Part shown: one piece after another, positions 1 through 10,799 of the stretch
Layout of the letters: every line of letters begins with the position of its first letter
Numbering within the stretch: the first letter of the stretch is position 1
Source of the DNA: Campanula takesimana
Taxonomy: Eukaryota > Streptophyta > Magnoliopsida > Asterales > Campanulaceae
Length of the DNA stretch: 64,000 nucleotides
Assembly: GCA_026119855.1 (NCBI GenBank)
Contig: JAOWBW010000105.1
Span: forward strand, 1,488,001 to 1,552,000
Reading direction: 5' to 3'
Translations under genes and position numbers: made by a program
Notes under the pieces: generated by a model
Database searches by the model: none
Told to the model about the DNA's origin: nothing
The model's input: the letters and a program-made list of their open reading frames with translations, nothing else

Positions 1-3000
1 ATGGACTGGTTAAGCAAGTATTATGCTTCGGTCGATTGTCATAGGAAGGTTGTTATATTTTCTATGCCCAATGTACCAAAATTTATTTTTGAGGCCACTC
101 CTTTGGGTAGAGGCATACGTGTGATCTCTTATGTGAAAGCTAGGAAGTTAATACGTCGGGGGTGTGAGGGGTACTTGGCTAGTGTAATGGATACCATTAA
201 GGAATCTCCTGAGTTATCCGATGTTCCCGTAGTTAGGGAATTTCCTGATGTGTTCTCCTCGGAGTATGTGATGCCTCCCGATAGGGAGATAGAGTTTTGT
301 GTAGACCTCTTACCAGGCACAACTCCTATTTCAAGAGCACCGTACAGAATGGCACCAGCCGAGTTGAAGGAGTTAAAGGTACAGTTGCAAGAACTTCTTG
401 ATAGGGGATTTATCCGACCGAGTGTTTCACCTTGGGGAGCTCCGGTGTTGTTTGTTCGAAAGAAAGATGGGTCTTTACGGCTGTGTATAGATTACAGGAA
501 ATTTAATCAAGCGACTGTCAAGAACAAATATCCTTTGCCGCATATTGATGATCTATTTGACCAGTTTCAAGGTTCGAAGGTTTTCTCCAAGCTCGATTTG
601 CGAAGTGGGTATCATCAACTAAATATTCGGTCCGAAGATATTCCGAAGACTGCGTTTTGTACTCGATATGGCCACTATGAGTTTCTTGTCATGCCATTTG
701 GATTGACTAATGCACCGGCAGTTTTCATGGATTTGATGAATCGGGTATTCAAACCTTATCTCGACTCGTTTGTAGTGGTGTTCATCGATGACATTCTTGT
801 TTATTCTAAATCCCGGGAAGAGCATGAACAACATTTGCGAATAGTCTTATTGGTACTTCGGGAGAAACAGCTGTTTGCTAAATTCAGTAAGTGTGCTTTT
901 TGGCTCGAGGAGGTTGCGTTTCTGGGACACTTTGTTTCGAGTAAGGGAATTTCAGTGGATCCTTCAAAAATTGAGGCTATTGTTAATTGGAAGAAACCGG
1001 AGACAGTTACTGAGATTCGGAGTTTCTTGGGATTAGCCGGGTATTATAGAAGGTTTATTGAGGGGTTTTCGAGGATTGCTACTCCGTTGACCCAATTGAC
1101 TCGAAAGAATGTACCGTTTGTGTGGAGTGAGAAATGCCAACACAGTTTTGAGGAGTTAAGGAAGAGATTAACCACAGCCCCTATTCTTGCGTTACCAAAT
1201 GGAAATGATGATTTAGTAATTTACAGTGATGCTTCAAAAGAGGGTTTGGGTTGTGTTTTGATGCAGAACGGGAAGGTTATTGCTTATGCTTCGAGGAAAT
1301 TAACTCCGTGCGAACAGAATTACCCGACCCATGATATGGAACTCGCAGCGATTGTGTTTGCGTTACATAAGTCGAAACACTACCTTTATGGAGCGAAGTT
1401 TGAGATTTTCACGGACCACAAGAGTTTGAAGTATCTCTTCTCTCAGAAAGAATTGAACAACCGACAGCGTAGGTGGATGGAACTTTTGAAGGATTTTGAT
1501 TGCACGATTTCTTATCATCCGGGTAAGGCGAACGTGGTTGCGGATGCCATTAGTCGGAAATCTTATATGGCTTCAATGATGGTTCGGGAATGGAAACTGT
1601 TAGAGGATGCTCGGGATTGGAGTCCCTGTGAATCGAGACATGGGGCTATTTTTGCGAATATTCGAATTTTACCAACTCTAAATCAACAAATAAAGGATGC
1701 CCAAAAGGATGACCCGGAGTTGAGGAAAATAATGGATCATATTGAAGATAAAAAGTATGTATATTTTTCACTTGGTTCTGAGGGGGTTTTAACCAATGGA
1801 GGTCGGTTGTGTGTACCGGATATTGAAGGAATAAAACGTCAAGTTCTTGATGAGGGTCATAAGTCTAAGTACACCATTCACCCCAGGAATACGAAGATGT
1901 ATCAGAATTTGAAACAATATTTTTGGTGGAATAACATGAAACGGGAAATAGCGGAGTATGTATCAAAATGTTTGACCTGCCAACAAGTGAAAGCCGAGCA
2001 TCAGAGACCCGCAGGTTTACTTCAGCCCTTGGAGATTTCGGAGTGGAAATGGGAGCACATATCGATGGATTTTGTAACCGGGCTGCCTCGTACTCAGAGA
2101 AAACACGATGCCATTTGGGTAATTGTCGATCGATTAACCAAGTCCGCTCACTTTTTACCGGTTGACAATAGATATTCGATGGAAAAGCTTGCGAGTTTGT
2201 ATATGAGTGAGATTTTGAGGCTTCACGGAGTGCCGGTTAGTATTGTGTCAGATAGAGATCCTCGGTTTACATCACGGTTTTGGCAGGCATTACAAGGGGC
2301 TTTGGGTACCGATTTGAGATTCAGTACAGCATTCCATCCGCAAACCGATGGGCAATCCGAGAGAACAATTCAGATTTTAGAAGACATGTTACGGGCTTGT
2401 TCTGTGGACTTTTCAGATTCATGGGATGTTCATCTTCCACTTGTCGAGTTTGCTTACAACAACAGTTATTAGTCAAGTATTCAGATGGCTCCTTACGAGG
2501 GTCTTTATGGAAGAAAGTGTAGGTCTCCCATTTGTTGGGATGAAGTTGGGGAAGCTAAGCTATGGGGTGTTGACATGGTTCGGGATTCAGTAGAGAAGGT
2601 CAAGCTTATTCGGGACCGGTTGAAGACTGCCCAAAGTAGACAGAAAAGCTATTCCGACATTAGAAGACGAGACCTCGAGTTTAATGTGGGAGACTTTGTA
2701 TTTTTGAAGATTACTCCGAAAGTGGGAATAAAAAGGTATGGTAAAAAAGGGAAGCTCGCACCGAGGTATTTGGGACCCTTTGAGATTCTAGAAAGAGTGG
2801 GGAAGCTTGCTTACCGACTTGTTCTACCGTCTTCTTTAAGTAGAATTCATGATGTCTTCCATGTTTCGATGCTTCGTAAATACATCTATGATCTGTCCCA
2901 TGTGTTAGTAGAGATACCGAAGCATATTGAACCCGACATGTCGTATGTGGAGCGCCCGATCCGAGTAATGGATACTAAAGTTCAAGAGTTGAGAAATAAG

Positions 3001-3123
3001 AGCATTAGCTTGGTGAGGGTTGTGTGGAGAAATCACGATATCGAGGAATCAACTTGGGAGCTTAAGGAGGAAATGGAGCGGAAATATCCTTGGCTATTCG
3101 AAAATCTAGGTAAGTGTGCTTAA
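1..3123 (+). pseudogene. gypsy pol polyprotein, 3' part, with in-frame stop
   Basis: The frame is open from base 1 to a TAG at 2470-2472, then continues in the same frame to TAA at 3121-3123. The first residues (MDWLSKYYASVDC) match the end of a retroviral-type aspartic protease. RT follows, with the FIDD active-site box at residues 261-264. RNase H (SDAS motif) covers roughly residues 400-530. The integrase has an HHCC zinc region around residues 610-665 and the catalytic triad D690, D751, E787, giving the classic D-D-35-E spacing. The stop falls just after the integrase core (NNSY). Downstream sequence is still a normal integrase C-terminus plus a chromodomain-like tail (VVWRNHDIEESTW). A single C-to-T change at a glutamine codon would explain the stop, but that is inference. 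Otherwise the frame is clean, so the copy looks fairly young. Confidence 0.92.
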
Positions 3124-3157
3124 ATTTCGGGTCAAAATTTCTTTTAGGGGGAGTGAC

Positions 3158-5308
3158 TGTAGCGACCCCAAATCCGGACCCTAATTTAGTTATAAATTTT
3201 AGAAATTGTTGTGATATCTTTTCTTGTCTTGCATCATTTAATTGTGAATTATGTGTTAGTTCATTTAGGATTGTGTCTAACTCTATTAGAATAACATTTG
3301 TATGAGTGAGAACCTTTGGACATTAGTGTAACTTAGAATTTAGGGGGTCATTAGTCCTTACGCAAACTTAAGGGTGGAGTGTGATTCTTTGTGAATGATT
3401 ATTGTGGAAAAATCCCAGCCCAAATAACTTAGTCATTATTCCCTTTTCCCTTCAAAAATTAGACTTAGTAGGAGTTCTTGAAAGGGGGAGAGCTTTCTCT
3501 TTCAATTTGAAATTTCACCTTCATTTCACCTCACATTCAAAGTCTTCCTACATCAAAGTGTTTTAGTAAGAATAGAGTAAGTGTAGTAAAAGCAAGATTC
3601 ACCAATTTCCCTTGCTAGAACTCTAGAGAGAGAGAGAGAGAAAGGTTCATCTTCAAGTTCATCCTCAAGCTAGGCAATTGAAGGGATTTTGGCATCCAAG
3701 TGTTATTGAAGTGTAGAAGAGCATGTAAAATCTAAATTTAGGTCTTCATCTTCATCTTTAAGCTCAAATCAAGTAAGTCACTAACCCCCTTCTAATTTAA
3801 ATTTGGTTCATGCATGTTTGAGTGATGATTCTTGTTAATTAAATGTTATTGTTGTTGAATTGGTGGATTGCATGGAAGATTTGAGCTATCTAGGGTGTAA
3901 TGGTGTTTACCTTGTAATTAAACTAGTGAGTTTGAGAGCCTAGGTTGATTGGTGTTGGTTAATTTTGGGTGAAATTCGTAAACCCAGATCCTGGGAAATT
4001 TTGGGTCTGATCGTGTATTTGGGCGACCGCCCATGAGTGTCTGGGCGACCGCCCATTATTATTGTCAAGGGGGGAGATTGAACTGTTTAAGTGGGCGACC
4101 GCCCATGGAAGGCTTGGGCGACCGCCCATGAACCTGGGCAAAATCCTTGGGCAAACTGATAGAGTGGGCGCCCGCCCATAGAGGGGTTGGGCGACCGCCC
4201 ACTACCCCTGTTTTGGGAAAGGTGTTTTAAGCATAGGTTTAAGGTTGGAAAACCCAGAGGGGTGATATGGGAGTCCGATAGCATCGAGCAAGGACCCGTA
4301 GTGACTGGTTATATGTTGAGTATGTTAACCTTAGGTCGTGTCTAAGGTATATGTTTTATTGATGTGATGATTTAATAAGATTTCATTATCCGCACTCCTT
4401 TGTGAATGATGTTTTATTGCACAATGTTGTTGAGTTCTTATGAGGTGTTCGACATGATTCCCTCTTTTGGAATTATGTACTGTTTGTGTAATAGTTTAGA
4501 AAAGTCCAGGTGGTGTCTTGTGTTGGGCGATGTTAGGGATTATAATGACACCGAGTCAAGTTCATTATAATACCTCATTGGTCCTTGTTACCCACTATTT
4601 GGCCATAGTTGGGTCGGCCTCTTCCCTTTGTGGAATTGTAGCCTTGTTTTGGGTTACGACTTTGTGACGTATTCCCCCCGTTGTTCTCATAGTTGTTTGG
4701 TTCCGGAACCCCTGCTTCAGCCGTTCGTGATGTTATTGAAGAAATGGAGATTTATGATTCCTGCGGTTAAACCTTGATTCAGTATCCTTTGTAACTTGTT
4801 TACTTCAGCTTTGTGTGTTGTTCGATGAGTTGAATCGTTCACTCATATTATTTGCTATGTGATTATTATTGATTAATATTATGTCATGATAGCATGAAAT
4901 GTAGTTGCATATTTAGTAGCTTACTGAGATTTTATCTCACCTCGTTCCTTTCAAATTTGTTTTCCTTAGGTCAAGGCGAGACCGGGAATAGGCCACTTTG
5001 AGCACAGGGAGGACGACAAGTTGGTGTTTATTTTGGGTAGGTTTTGTTGTTAGTAAACATTATGTAAATGTGTTACTATGGGTAGTGTTCCCAAAACTTA
5101 AAGCTTAGTTTTTGGTGTTCTAAAAGTTGTAATTATCACTAAATGGTAATTTTAAATATTGTGGTGTGATCTAGTTTCACATCTAGACTAATGTATTTTC
5201 TTAAAGTAGTTTAAAGCTTCCGCAAGTGTTTAAGTTGAGTTGTGTTTAAGTCGTCCGCTCGTGATCCAGGCGTGGGACCAAGCAGGTCCACGGGTCGGGG
5301 TCGCGACA
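3158..5308 (+). repeat. 3' LTR of the gypsy element (about 2.15 kb)
   Basis: It starts TGTAGCGACCCC (3158) and ends GGGGTCGCGACA (5308). These are inverted copies of each other with one mismatch, as expected for LTR termini (TG...CA). It lies immediately after the purine-rich tract that follows the pol stop. A (GA)n tract occurs at about 3626-3641 and a palindrome array at 4020-4201. No real gene is present inside; the short open frames here are chance. Without the 5' LTR, insertion age cannot be estimated. Confidence 0.88.
4020..4201. repeat. six copies of a 14-base interrupted palindrome in the LTR
   Basis: TGGGCGACCGCCCA occurs at 4020, 4042, 4092, 4115 and 4188, with a variant TGGGCGCCCGCCCA at 4165. 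Each is a 5-bp inverted repeat (TGGGC/GCCCA) around a 4-base centre, irregularly spaced 22 to 50 bp apart in an otherwise AT-rich LTR. It could be a protein-binding array (enhancer) or RNA hairpins in the LTR transcript; no function is shown. Confidence 0.9.
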
Positions 5309-5430
5309 CATTTCCGGCACTTACAAATAAGTGGTGTCGGCAATACTTTCTGGCTCTTTAAAAGTGCAGCAAAATTTCCGGCGCTTTTCAAAAGTGCCGC
5401 TAATTTTTGGCACTTTTCAAAAGTATGTAC
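5309..5430. mobile_element. CACTA-like subterminal repeat remnant
   Basis: Directly after the LTR come short inverted and direct repeats built on CCGGCACTT, GGCGCTTTTCAAAAGTGCCGC and GGCACTTTTCAAAAGT. Such repeats resemble the subterminal regions of plant CACTA transposons. The gypsy element therefore appears to have inserted into, or beside, an older CACTA element. No CACTA terminus is visible on this side. Confidence 0.5.
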
Positions 5431-6516
5431 TTGTATCAGAATATCGTTTGTCACGCTTATGCATGATGTCCCTTAAACTCAAAGATGAAGCTAGCAATGG
5501 GGTAAATTAACCCCCCCCCCCTTCAATTTATAAATATTGCACATTTAGATCTTTAAATTTAACTTTTTACAGTTTGTATACAATTTTGACCCCCTCATTT
5601 TCTAAGAAATTGCAAAATTTTACCTTTAAATAAAATGTAAAATATTCTCCCACAACTGACCCCCTAAAAGTTATTATAGCATTAGCACTTTTTTTTTTCT
5701 CTTTACATATTATATACTGAACCCCCTCAGTTGGAATCCTGGCTACCTCCCTACTTAAACTCATTTTGAGATCCTCAAAGGAGTGCTTATGGGTCGTTGG
5801 CGTCTCACCCCAACTTATGATTTTGTTTTATTTAGAAGATGAGATATTCTTCGGAGAGGCAACAAAGCACTATCGCAGGAAGGCCACCAGAACAACTATT
5901 TTACCTTATGTTTCTTAAGGCCGGTCATAATAAATATCTTTCCCGTGCCTCCATATGCATTCAAAAATAAGAATCCACCACTTTCTCTATAAATATATAA
6001 TAAGAGACAAATTTGTATTAGTAACAATCCTTCGCTCCTGAGTCAAATGTAAATATAACTTTGAGTGCTCAACTTTCATCTCATCTGTTTTATAGGATGT
6101 TTCTTTAAATATGAGCATATTTTCAACATTAGTGATGATAGATAAATTTGTTTTATACCCTCTATGCCTTTTTTATCTATTCGACCCTCGACCAAAACAC
6201 GAATATTAAAGAAAAACGTTTAATATTAGCTGTGGAAAAAAACTTGAATTTATATTACATATTTATTTCATGGTTTAAAGTTGTTGTTTTTTTCAGTGAA
6301 GAAATTAAGAAATCATAAAAATAATTGGATGCCTATTTCTAATTGAAAATCATATATGAAAATTGGAAAAGTATTGATTTTTTTTTTTGGTCCTGGGTAT
6401 TTAAATTCTGAAACTAAAATAAGAATGGATTTTTTTTATTTTTTTTGAAGCAGAATAGGATTTCAGTTAGACATGTTACCTTAATTAAAAGCTATCATGC
6501 GAAATTTCATCTGCAA
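5431..6516. other. gene-free AT-rich stretch
   Basis: No coding region recognised. It contains a C10 run (about 5511-5520) and homopolymer T/A tracts. Confidence 0.7.
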
Positions 6517-7104
6517 TTACTTGATGTTATTCTGAGAGTAAATACTTGAAAGTTATGTCATTCATGCTCAAATACATGTTTTTTTTAAAGGAATTAATAA
6601 ATTTATAAAAAAATGTTACAAAATCTGGTTTATAAAATACTCCATCTTTCCCTCACTTTTCAAACTCATAATACCTACACCACAAACATTTGTTGATTTA
6701 CGTGAAATAGTAAGTGTGAAGTTCCTAGCGTGACGGAAGGAGTGTGCACCAACTATCTTTTTTAGTTTACACCTAAAATCATATTTTTTATGGCAAGCTC
6801 ATTATGAATATTACTTGATGTTATTCTGACAGTAAATACTTAAAAGTTATGTCATTCATGCTCAAATACATGTTTTTTTTAAAGGAATTAATAAATTTAT
6901 AAAAAAATGTTACAAAATCTGGTTTACAAAATACTCCATCTTTCCCTCACTTTTCAAACTCATAATACCTACACCACAAACATTTGTTGATTTACGTGAA
7001 ATAGTAAGTGTGAAGTTCCTAGCTTGACGGAAGGAGTGTGTACCAACTATCTTTTTTAGTTTACACCTAAAATCATATTTTTTATGGCAAGCTCATTATG
7101 AATA
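6517..7104. repeat. 294-bp tandem duplication
   Basis: Two head-to-tail copies, 6517-6810 and 6811-about 7104, nearly identical. Both run from TTACTTGATGTTATTCTGA to CATTATGAATA. Only a few substitutions separate them (GAGAGTA/GACAGTA, TTTATAAAAT/TTTACAAAAT, GCGTGACGG/GCTTGACGG). No coding content. Confidence 0.93.
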
Positions 7105-8339
7105 TTTATACAAAACAGTACACCTATGTGATGCACGACACAATTAATATTTTAATAATAAAAAGAAATAGAATTAAAAAACAACTAAGAGAAAGGTAAT
7201 ACTTTAAAATTAAAAAATAGTGTTAATGATATAAAAAAAGTATATAATTTTTTAAAAAAACAAAATTGTCATTCATCAAAAATAGCTAGTACAGATATTA
7301 ATAAAATTAGAAGAACTTATGTGAAAAAAAAATGTTCAGTATTCATTCTTTTAATTTATTCATCTGTATATATTTATTATTGAAAAATTTTACCCATTAA
7401 TTTTTCTAAATTCATGTTTTTTAAATTATAAGTTTTAATTACATCCCTTAATGATACAGACTCAAAACAATCTCCTTTAACACTGTCTAATTATCGAGAT
7501 TATGAATCAAACAATTGCAGTCCTTGATAAATGAAGATTGACCAAATGGAAAACCCTATTCGCTTTTAATGTAGCCCGGCAAGAATAAAGCATATCACCA
7601 AATTCTGAAAAAAAAAAAATCTCTACTATCCGAGGCAACACCATTGTAGACTATTTTCGAATCAATTTTATTGTTCACCCACCAAAATAAGTTCGAAAGT
7701 GTTCTAATTCATAAAAAAAAAGCGGTCTGGAAACTACAATTGAAAGTTCAAAATAATAAAATGCAATGGAGAAATATGTAAGCTACATTACTTATTAACT
7801 TAATTTAATGATATGACATGTAGAGCCCATAAAAGACAACCAATGAGAAAATTAGGTTAATTTGACCAGTAAAACCTTATTTACATTCAAACAAAAATAT
7901 GCATGTTGCCAATGAAAGACACATACCTCCTCTCCATGTTGGATACATTCTTCCATATCCTCGATCAAAACATTATTTAATTACGTACTCAATTATCTAG
8001 AGTTTCAGCAAGTTTGATGTGGCCTTAACTCGTTTTAGAAAAACATAAAAAATAAAAAAATAAAAAATAAAAAATCTTTGAACGTAATTGTATTCAAAAT
8101 ATGAAATCTTCAGATATCAACACAGCCTAAAACCGTTTATGATTAAGATCCACATATCCATTTATTTAATTACTTTGTTATTCATTTAAAAGATTATTTT
8201 CCTATTTTGTTAAGGTACATATCTTATTTTGCATAATTTTAGGATAAACTTATTGAGATTTGAAATTATGTTGCTTACTTTTAGAATTACCTTATTGAAA
8301 TTTGAAATTATTTTGCTTAATTTTAGGATTAATTTGTTG
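7105..8339. other. gene-free AT-rich stretch
   Basis: No gene or intact repeat recognised. A short tandem unit (GAAATTATGTTGCTTA-like, repeated with changes) lies at about 8228-8335 and gives a spurious small frame. Confidence 0.65.
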
Positions 8340-8469
8340 TCATTGATATTAAGTTATCTTTACACTTGTGCTGAGGCCTATGGAATGATGACACGCGGAC
8401 TTCCAAGTCATAATTCCATGTGGCAAGATGTGGGAATATAATTTGACTTGCTTCTATACATTATATAGA
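8340..8469 (-). mobile_element. Helitron-like 5' end, minus strand (fragment)
   Basis: Read on the minus strand from 8469, the sequence starts TCTATATAATGTATAG, preceded by A, then has a CCACATGGAATTATGACTTGG block. This resembles the 5' terminus of the Helitron at 55426 (TCTATCTATATATA..., then a GACGTGGAATTCCATGTGG block). No matching hairpin plus CTAGT end was found, so it is probably truncated or its partner has decayed. Confidence 0.45.
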
Positions 8470-8537
8470 TTTAGATACCATTTTTCCGCAATCCCCATTT
8501 TCCACATTAATGTCAAACCCAAATCAAGAAAGTAATA

Positions 8538-8778
8538 CTCCCTCCGTCCCAGACTAAGATTCTTACTTTCCTTTTTGGTTTGTCCCAGACTAAAGTTCTT
8601 AGTTGCTTTATTACTTAAAATGGATAATGGGACCCACTTGTCACTCTCACAACAAAAACTTTTTACACACTTTCTCTCTCGTACTTTCTCCTACTTTACT
8701 TTTCATACTCACAACATTTATCTTTTCTTAAACTCTGTGTGAAATCAAACTAATAACCTTAATCAGGGACAGAAGGAG
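8538..8778. mobile_element. Stowaway-type MITE
   Basis: The left end CTCCCTCCGTCCC is preceded by TA; the right end is degraded (GGGACAGAAGGAG). The inner sequence (GATTCTTACTTTC ... TTAGTTGCTTTATTA) is shared with the elements at 12893 and 49553, so these form one subfamily. Confidence 0.8.
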
Positions 8779-9194
8779 CAAGAACTTGAAATTCATACTC
8801 GAAAATCACATCACTTACCCAAGATTTTTTTTTTTTTTTTTTTAAATTTTTTGGGTTAATTCTTTAATGTACCAAATTATGGTGTTCCTATGTTATCCTT
8901 TCAAAATTTACATGTGTGTATTATACATGCTATTTAACTGGATTAAAATGAATATCATTAGCCTCAGGTGCCATATATGCAACAAAAAATTAGGTGAAGT
9001 ACTTTTTTTTAACAAAAAATAAGTTTAGGTGGCAAATCCAACAAACCAACAATTCGAATATTTTTCATGAAATTTTTCCTTATATTTAATATCTTATGAA
9101 AAATAAATCTAAGCAAAAAAATTAAAATCTTCAAAATTTAAAATTTAATCTTTGAATTAGCAGAATTATTTAAAATATAGGTTGTGTTTTTGAA

Positions 9195-9320
9195 ATCATC
9201 AAACTTGTGCTGACGAATTAAATGCCGCCACATGGCTTTCCACGTCACAATTCCACGTGGCGCGCTGTGAGGCCTGGAAATGTTCCTGCTTTTATATATT
9301 ATATAGATAGATAGATTATA
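9195..9320 (-). mobile_element. second Helitron-like 5' end, minus strand (fragment)
   Basis: Minus-strand reading from about 9316 gives TCTATCTATATAATATATA, followed by GCCACGTGGAATTGTGACGTGG and further sequence like the fragment ending at 8469 (CAGCACAAGT at the inner edge of both). Exact terminus uncertain because of the TATAGATAGATAGATT repetition. No 3' terminus seen. Confidence 0.45.
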
Positions 9321-9339
9321 TAGATTATGAGAAGTAAAA

Positions 9340-9680
9340 GAGATTTAGAAAATTTTGGAGGAAACTAGTTTCTCTAAAAGTTATAAAAAGTCTTGTTTTT
9401 ATAGGGTTTAAGGTTTAGAATTTGAGTTGGTTTTGGGGGAAACTAGCTCCTCCATAACTAATAAAAAATCCAGTTTTTAACCTTTAAACCTTAAACCCTA
9501 AACCCAAAATCCTAACCCTAAACTTTAACCCTTATAAAAACATGGCTTTTTATAACTTTTAAAGAAACTAGTTTCCACCAAAATTTTCTCTTAGAATTTA
9601 GGGTTTAAGGTTTAGGGTTCTAAAAGTTAAAAACAAGACTTTTTATAACTTATGAAAGAACTAGTTTCCTCAAAAACATA
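9340..9680. repeat. palindromic modules with telomere-like CCCTAAACCC
   Basis: Blocks containing GAAACTAGTTTC, TTATAAAAAG and TTTAGGGTTTAAGG recur in both orientations. A short degenerate run of telomere-like motifs (AAACCTTAAACCCTAAACCC at about 9486) sits in the middle. It is too short and irregular for a true interstitial telomere array. Confidence 0.6.
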
Positions 9681-9950
9681 CTCGGAGACGTACTTTGTAA
9701 AACAACCAATTATTTATGCTTAATTTTCGCCAGTCTTTTTCTTGTAACATGACTTCAAGGTCAATAGACAACCCAACTTTTTAATTAACTATAATTTTCC
9801 AAAATTAAATATTTAAAATATTAAATTTACTTTTTTCCTAATAAAATGTATATTTGATTTTTCTTTAAATATTTATTTTGAGACGGATAGCTTTCTAAAA
9901 GTTAAAATTTATGTTTTAGATCCACATGATGCACTTGTATCAATCATATA

Positions 9951-10191
9951 CTCCCTCCGTTCCCGGTAAGTTGCAATAATTTGCTATTTTGGGCATTCCA
10001 CTTAAGTTGCAACAATGCTAAATAAAGAAACTCTTTATTACTTTTATAATCCTCCACTCATTCTCTCTCTTCCTCCCAACCACTCATTATTCTCCACTCA
10101 TTCTCTCTCTTCCTCCCAACAACTCATTATTCTACTTTCTTAATTTTTGTGCTTCCTCTTCCATGTTGCAACTTACCCGAAACGGAGGGAG
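9951..10191. mobile_element. Stowaway-type MITE
   Basis: Inverted ends CTCCCTCCGTTCCCGGTAAG ... ACTTACCCGAAACGGAGGGAG, flanked by TA. Same subfamily as 45258-45468. The inside carries a 48-bp partial duplication (CTCCACTCATTCTCTCTCTT repeated). Confidence 0.9.
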
Positions 10192-10799
10192 TATGTGAAA
10201 AACTCGAGAAAAACTTGTTTTTACACTCGTTTTAATGTAAAAATAGTTTTCGTTAATTAATGTAAAACAAAATCTCTTTCACAAGACTAACTCATCATAT
10301 ATTAATTCAAGATAAATGAATTTAATTTCACATGCCCGCCCGTATCAAGTAAATCTACTCCATTATTCTTCATTCCAAGTTAAAAAGCGTCCCTAGTTGG
10401 CTTCACTCAAGCTACTGATCAATGATAATCAAATTATTCCTTAATCAAAAGTTATGTAGTATTTCATACTTCAACATCTAGTCAGCTCTCATTCTATCCA
10501 TCCAACCATTATTGATAAATAAAATTATTTTTCCTACCTTTTCACCTTATTCTGCCGTCAACAAAATTATCTCTCGAATTTCAAGAAATTATCATATACT
10601 GTACTTTATTCGCTCAGTTATTGCATAATAGTCTCATGTTCATAATAGTAAATTCCATTGAATATTAAAACAATATAAAAAATATTTTTTTAATCAATTT
10701 ATAAATTTTGTTATCAATATAGAATAAAAAAAATATCAAAATAGTCATTTTATTAGTCTATACTCTCCGTCTGAAAATAAAATACCTATTTTATCATGA
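10192..10799. other. gene-free AT-rich stretch
   Basis: No gene recognised. A single Stowaway-like left end (TACTCTCCGTCTG) at about 10771 is cut off by the MULE that starts at 10800. Confidence 0.6.

Larger units (their letters stand above)
1..5308 (+). mobile_element. Ty3/gypsy LTR retrotransposon, 3' half
   Basis: The window opens inside the element. The polyprotein reads from the end of protease through RT, RNase H and integrase, followed by a purine-rich tract (about 3145-3153) and one long terminal repeat to 5308. The order RT-RH-IN and the plant chromovirus-like C-terminal tail place it in Ty3/gypsy, probably the Tekay/Del group (inferred from family knowledge, not from a tree). gag, the primer binding site and the 5' LTR lie upstream of the window, so the target duplication cannot be checked; the 5 bases after the element are CATTT. 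The pol frame carries a stop, so this copy is probably non-autonomous. Confidence 0.93.
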
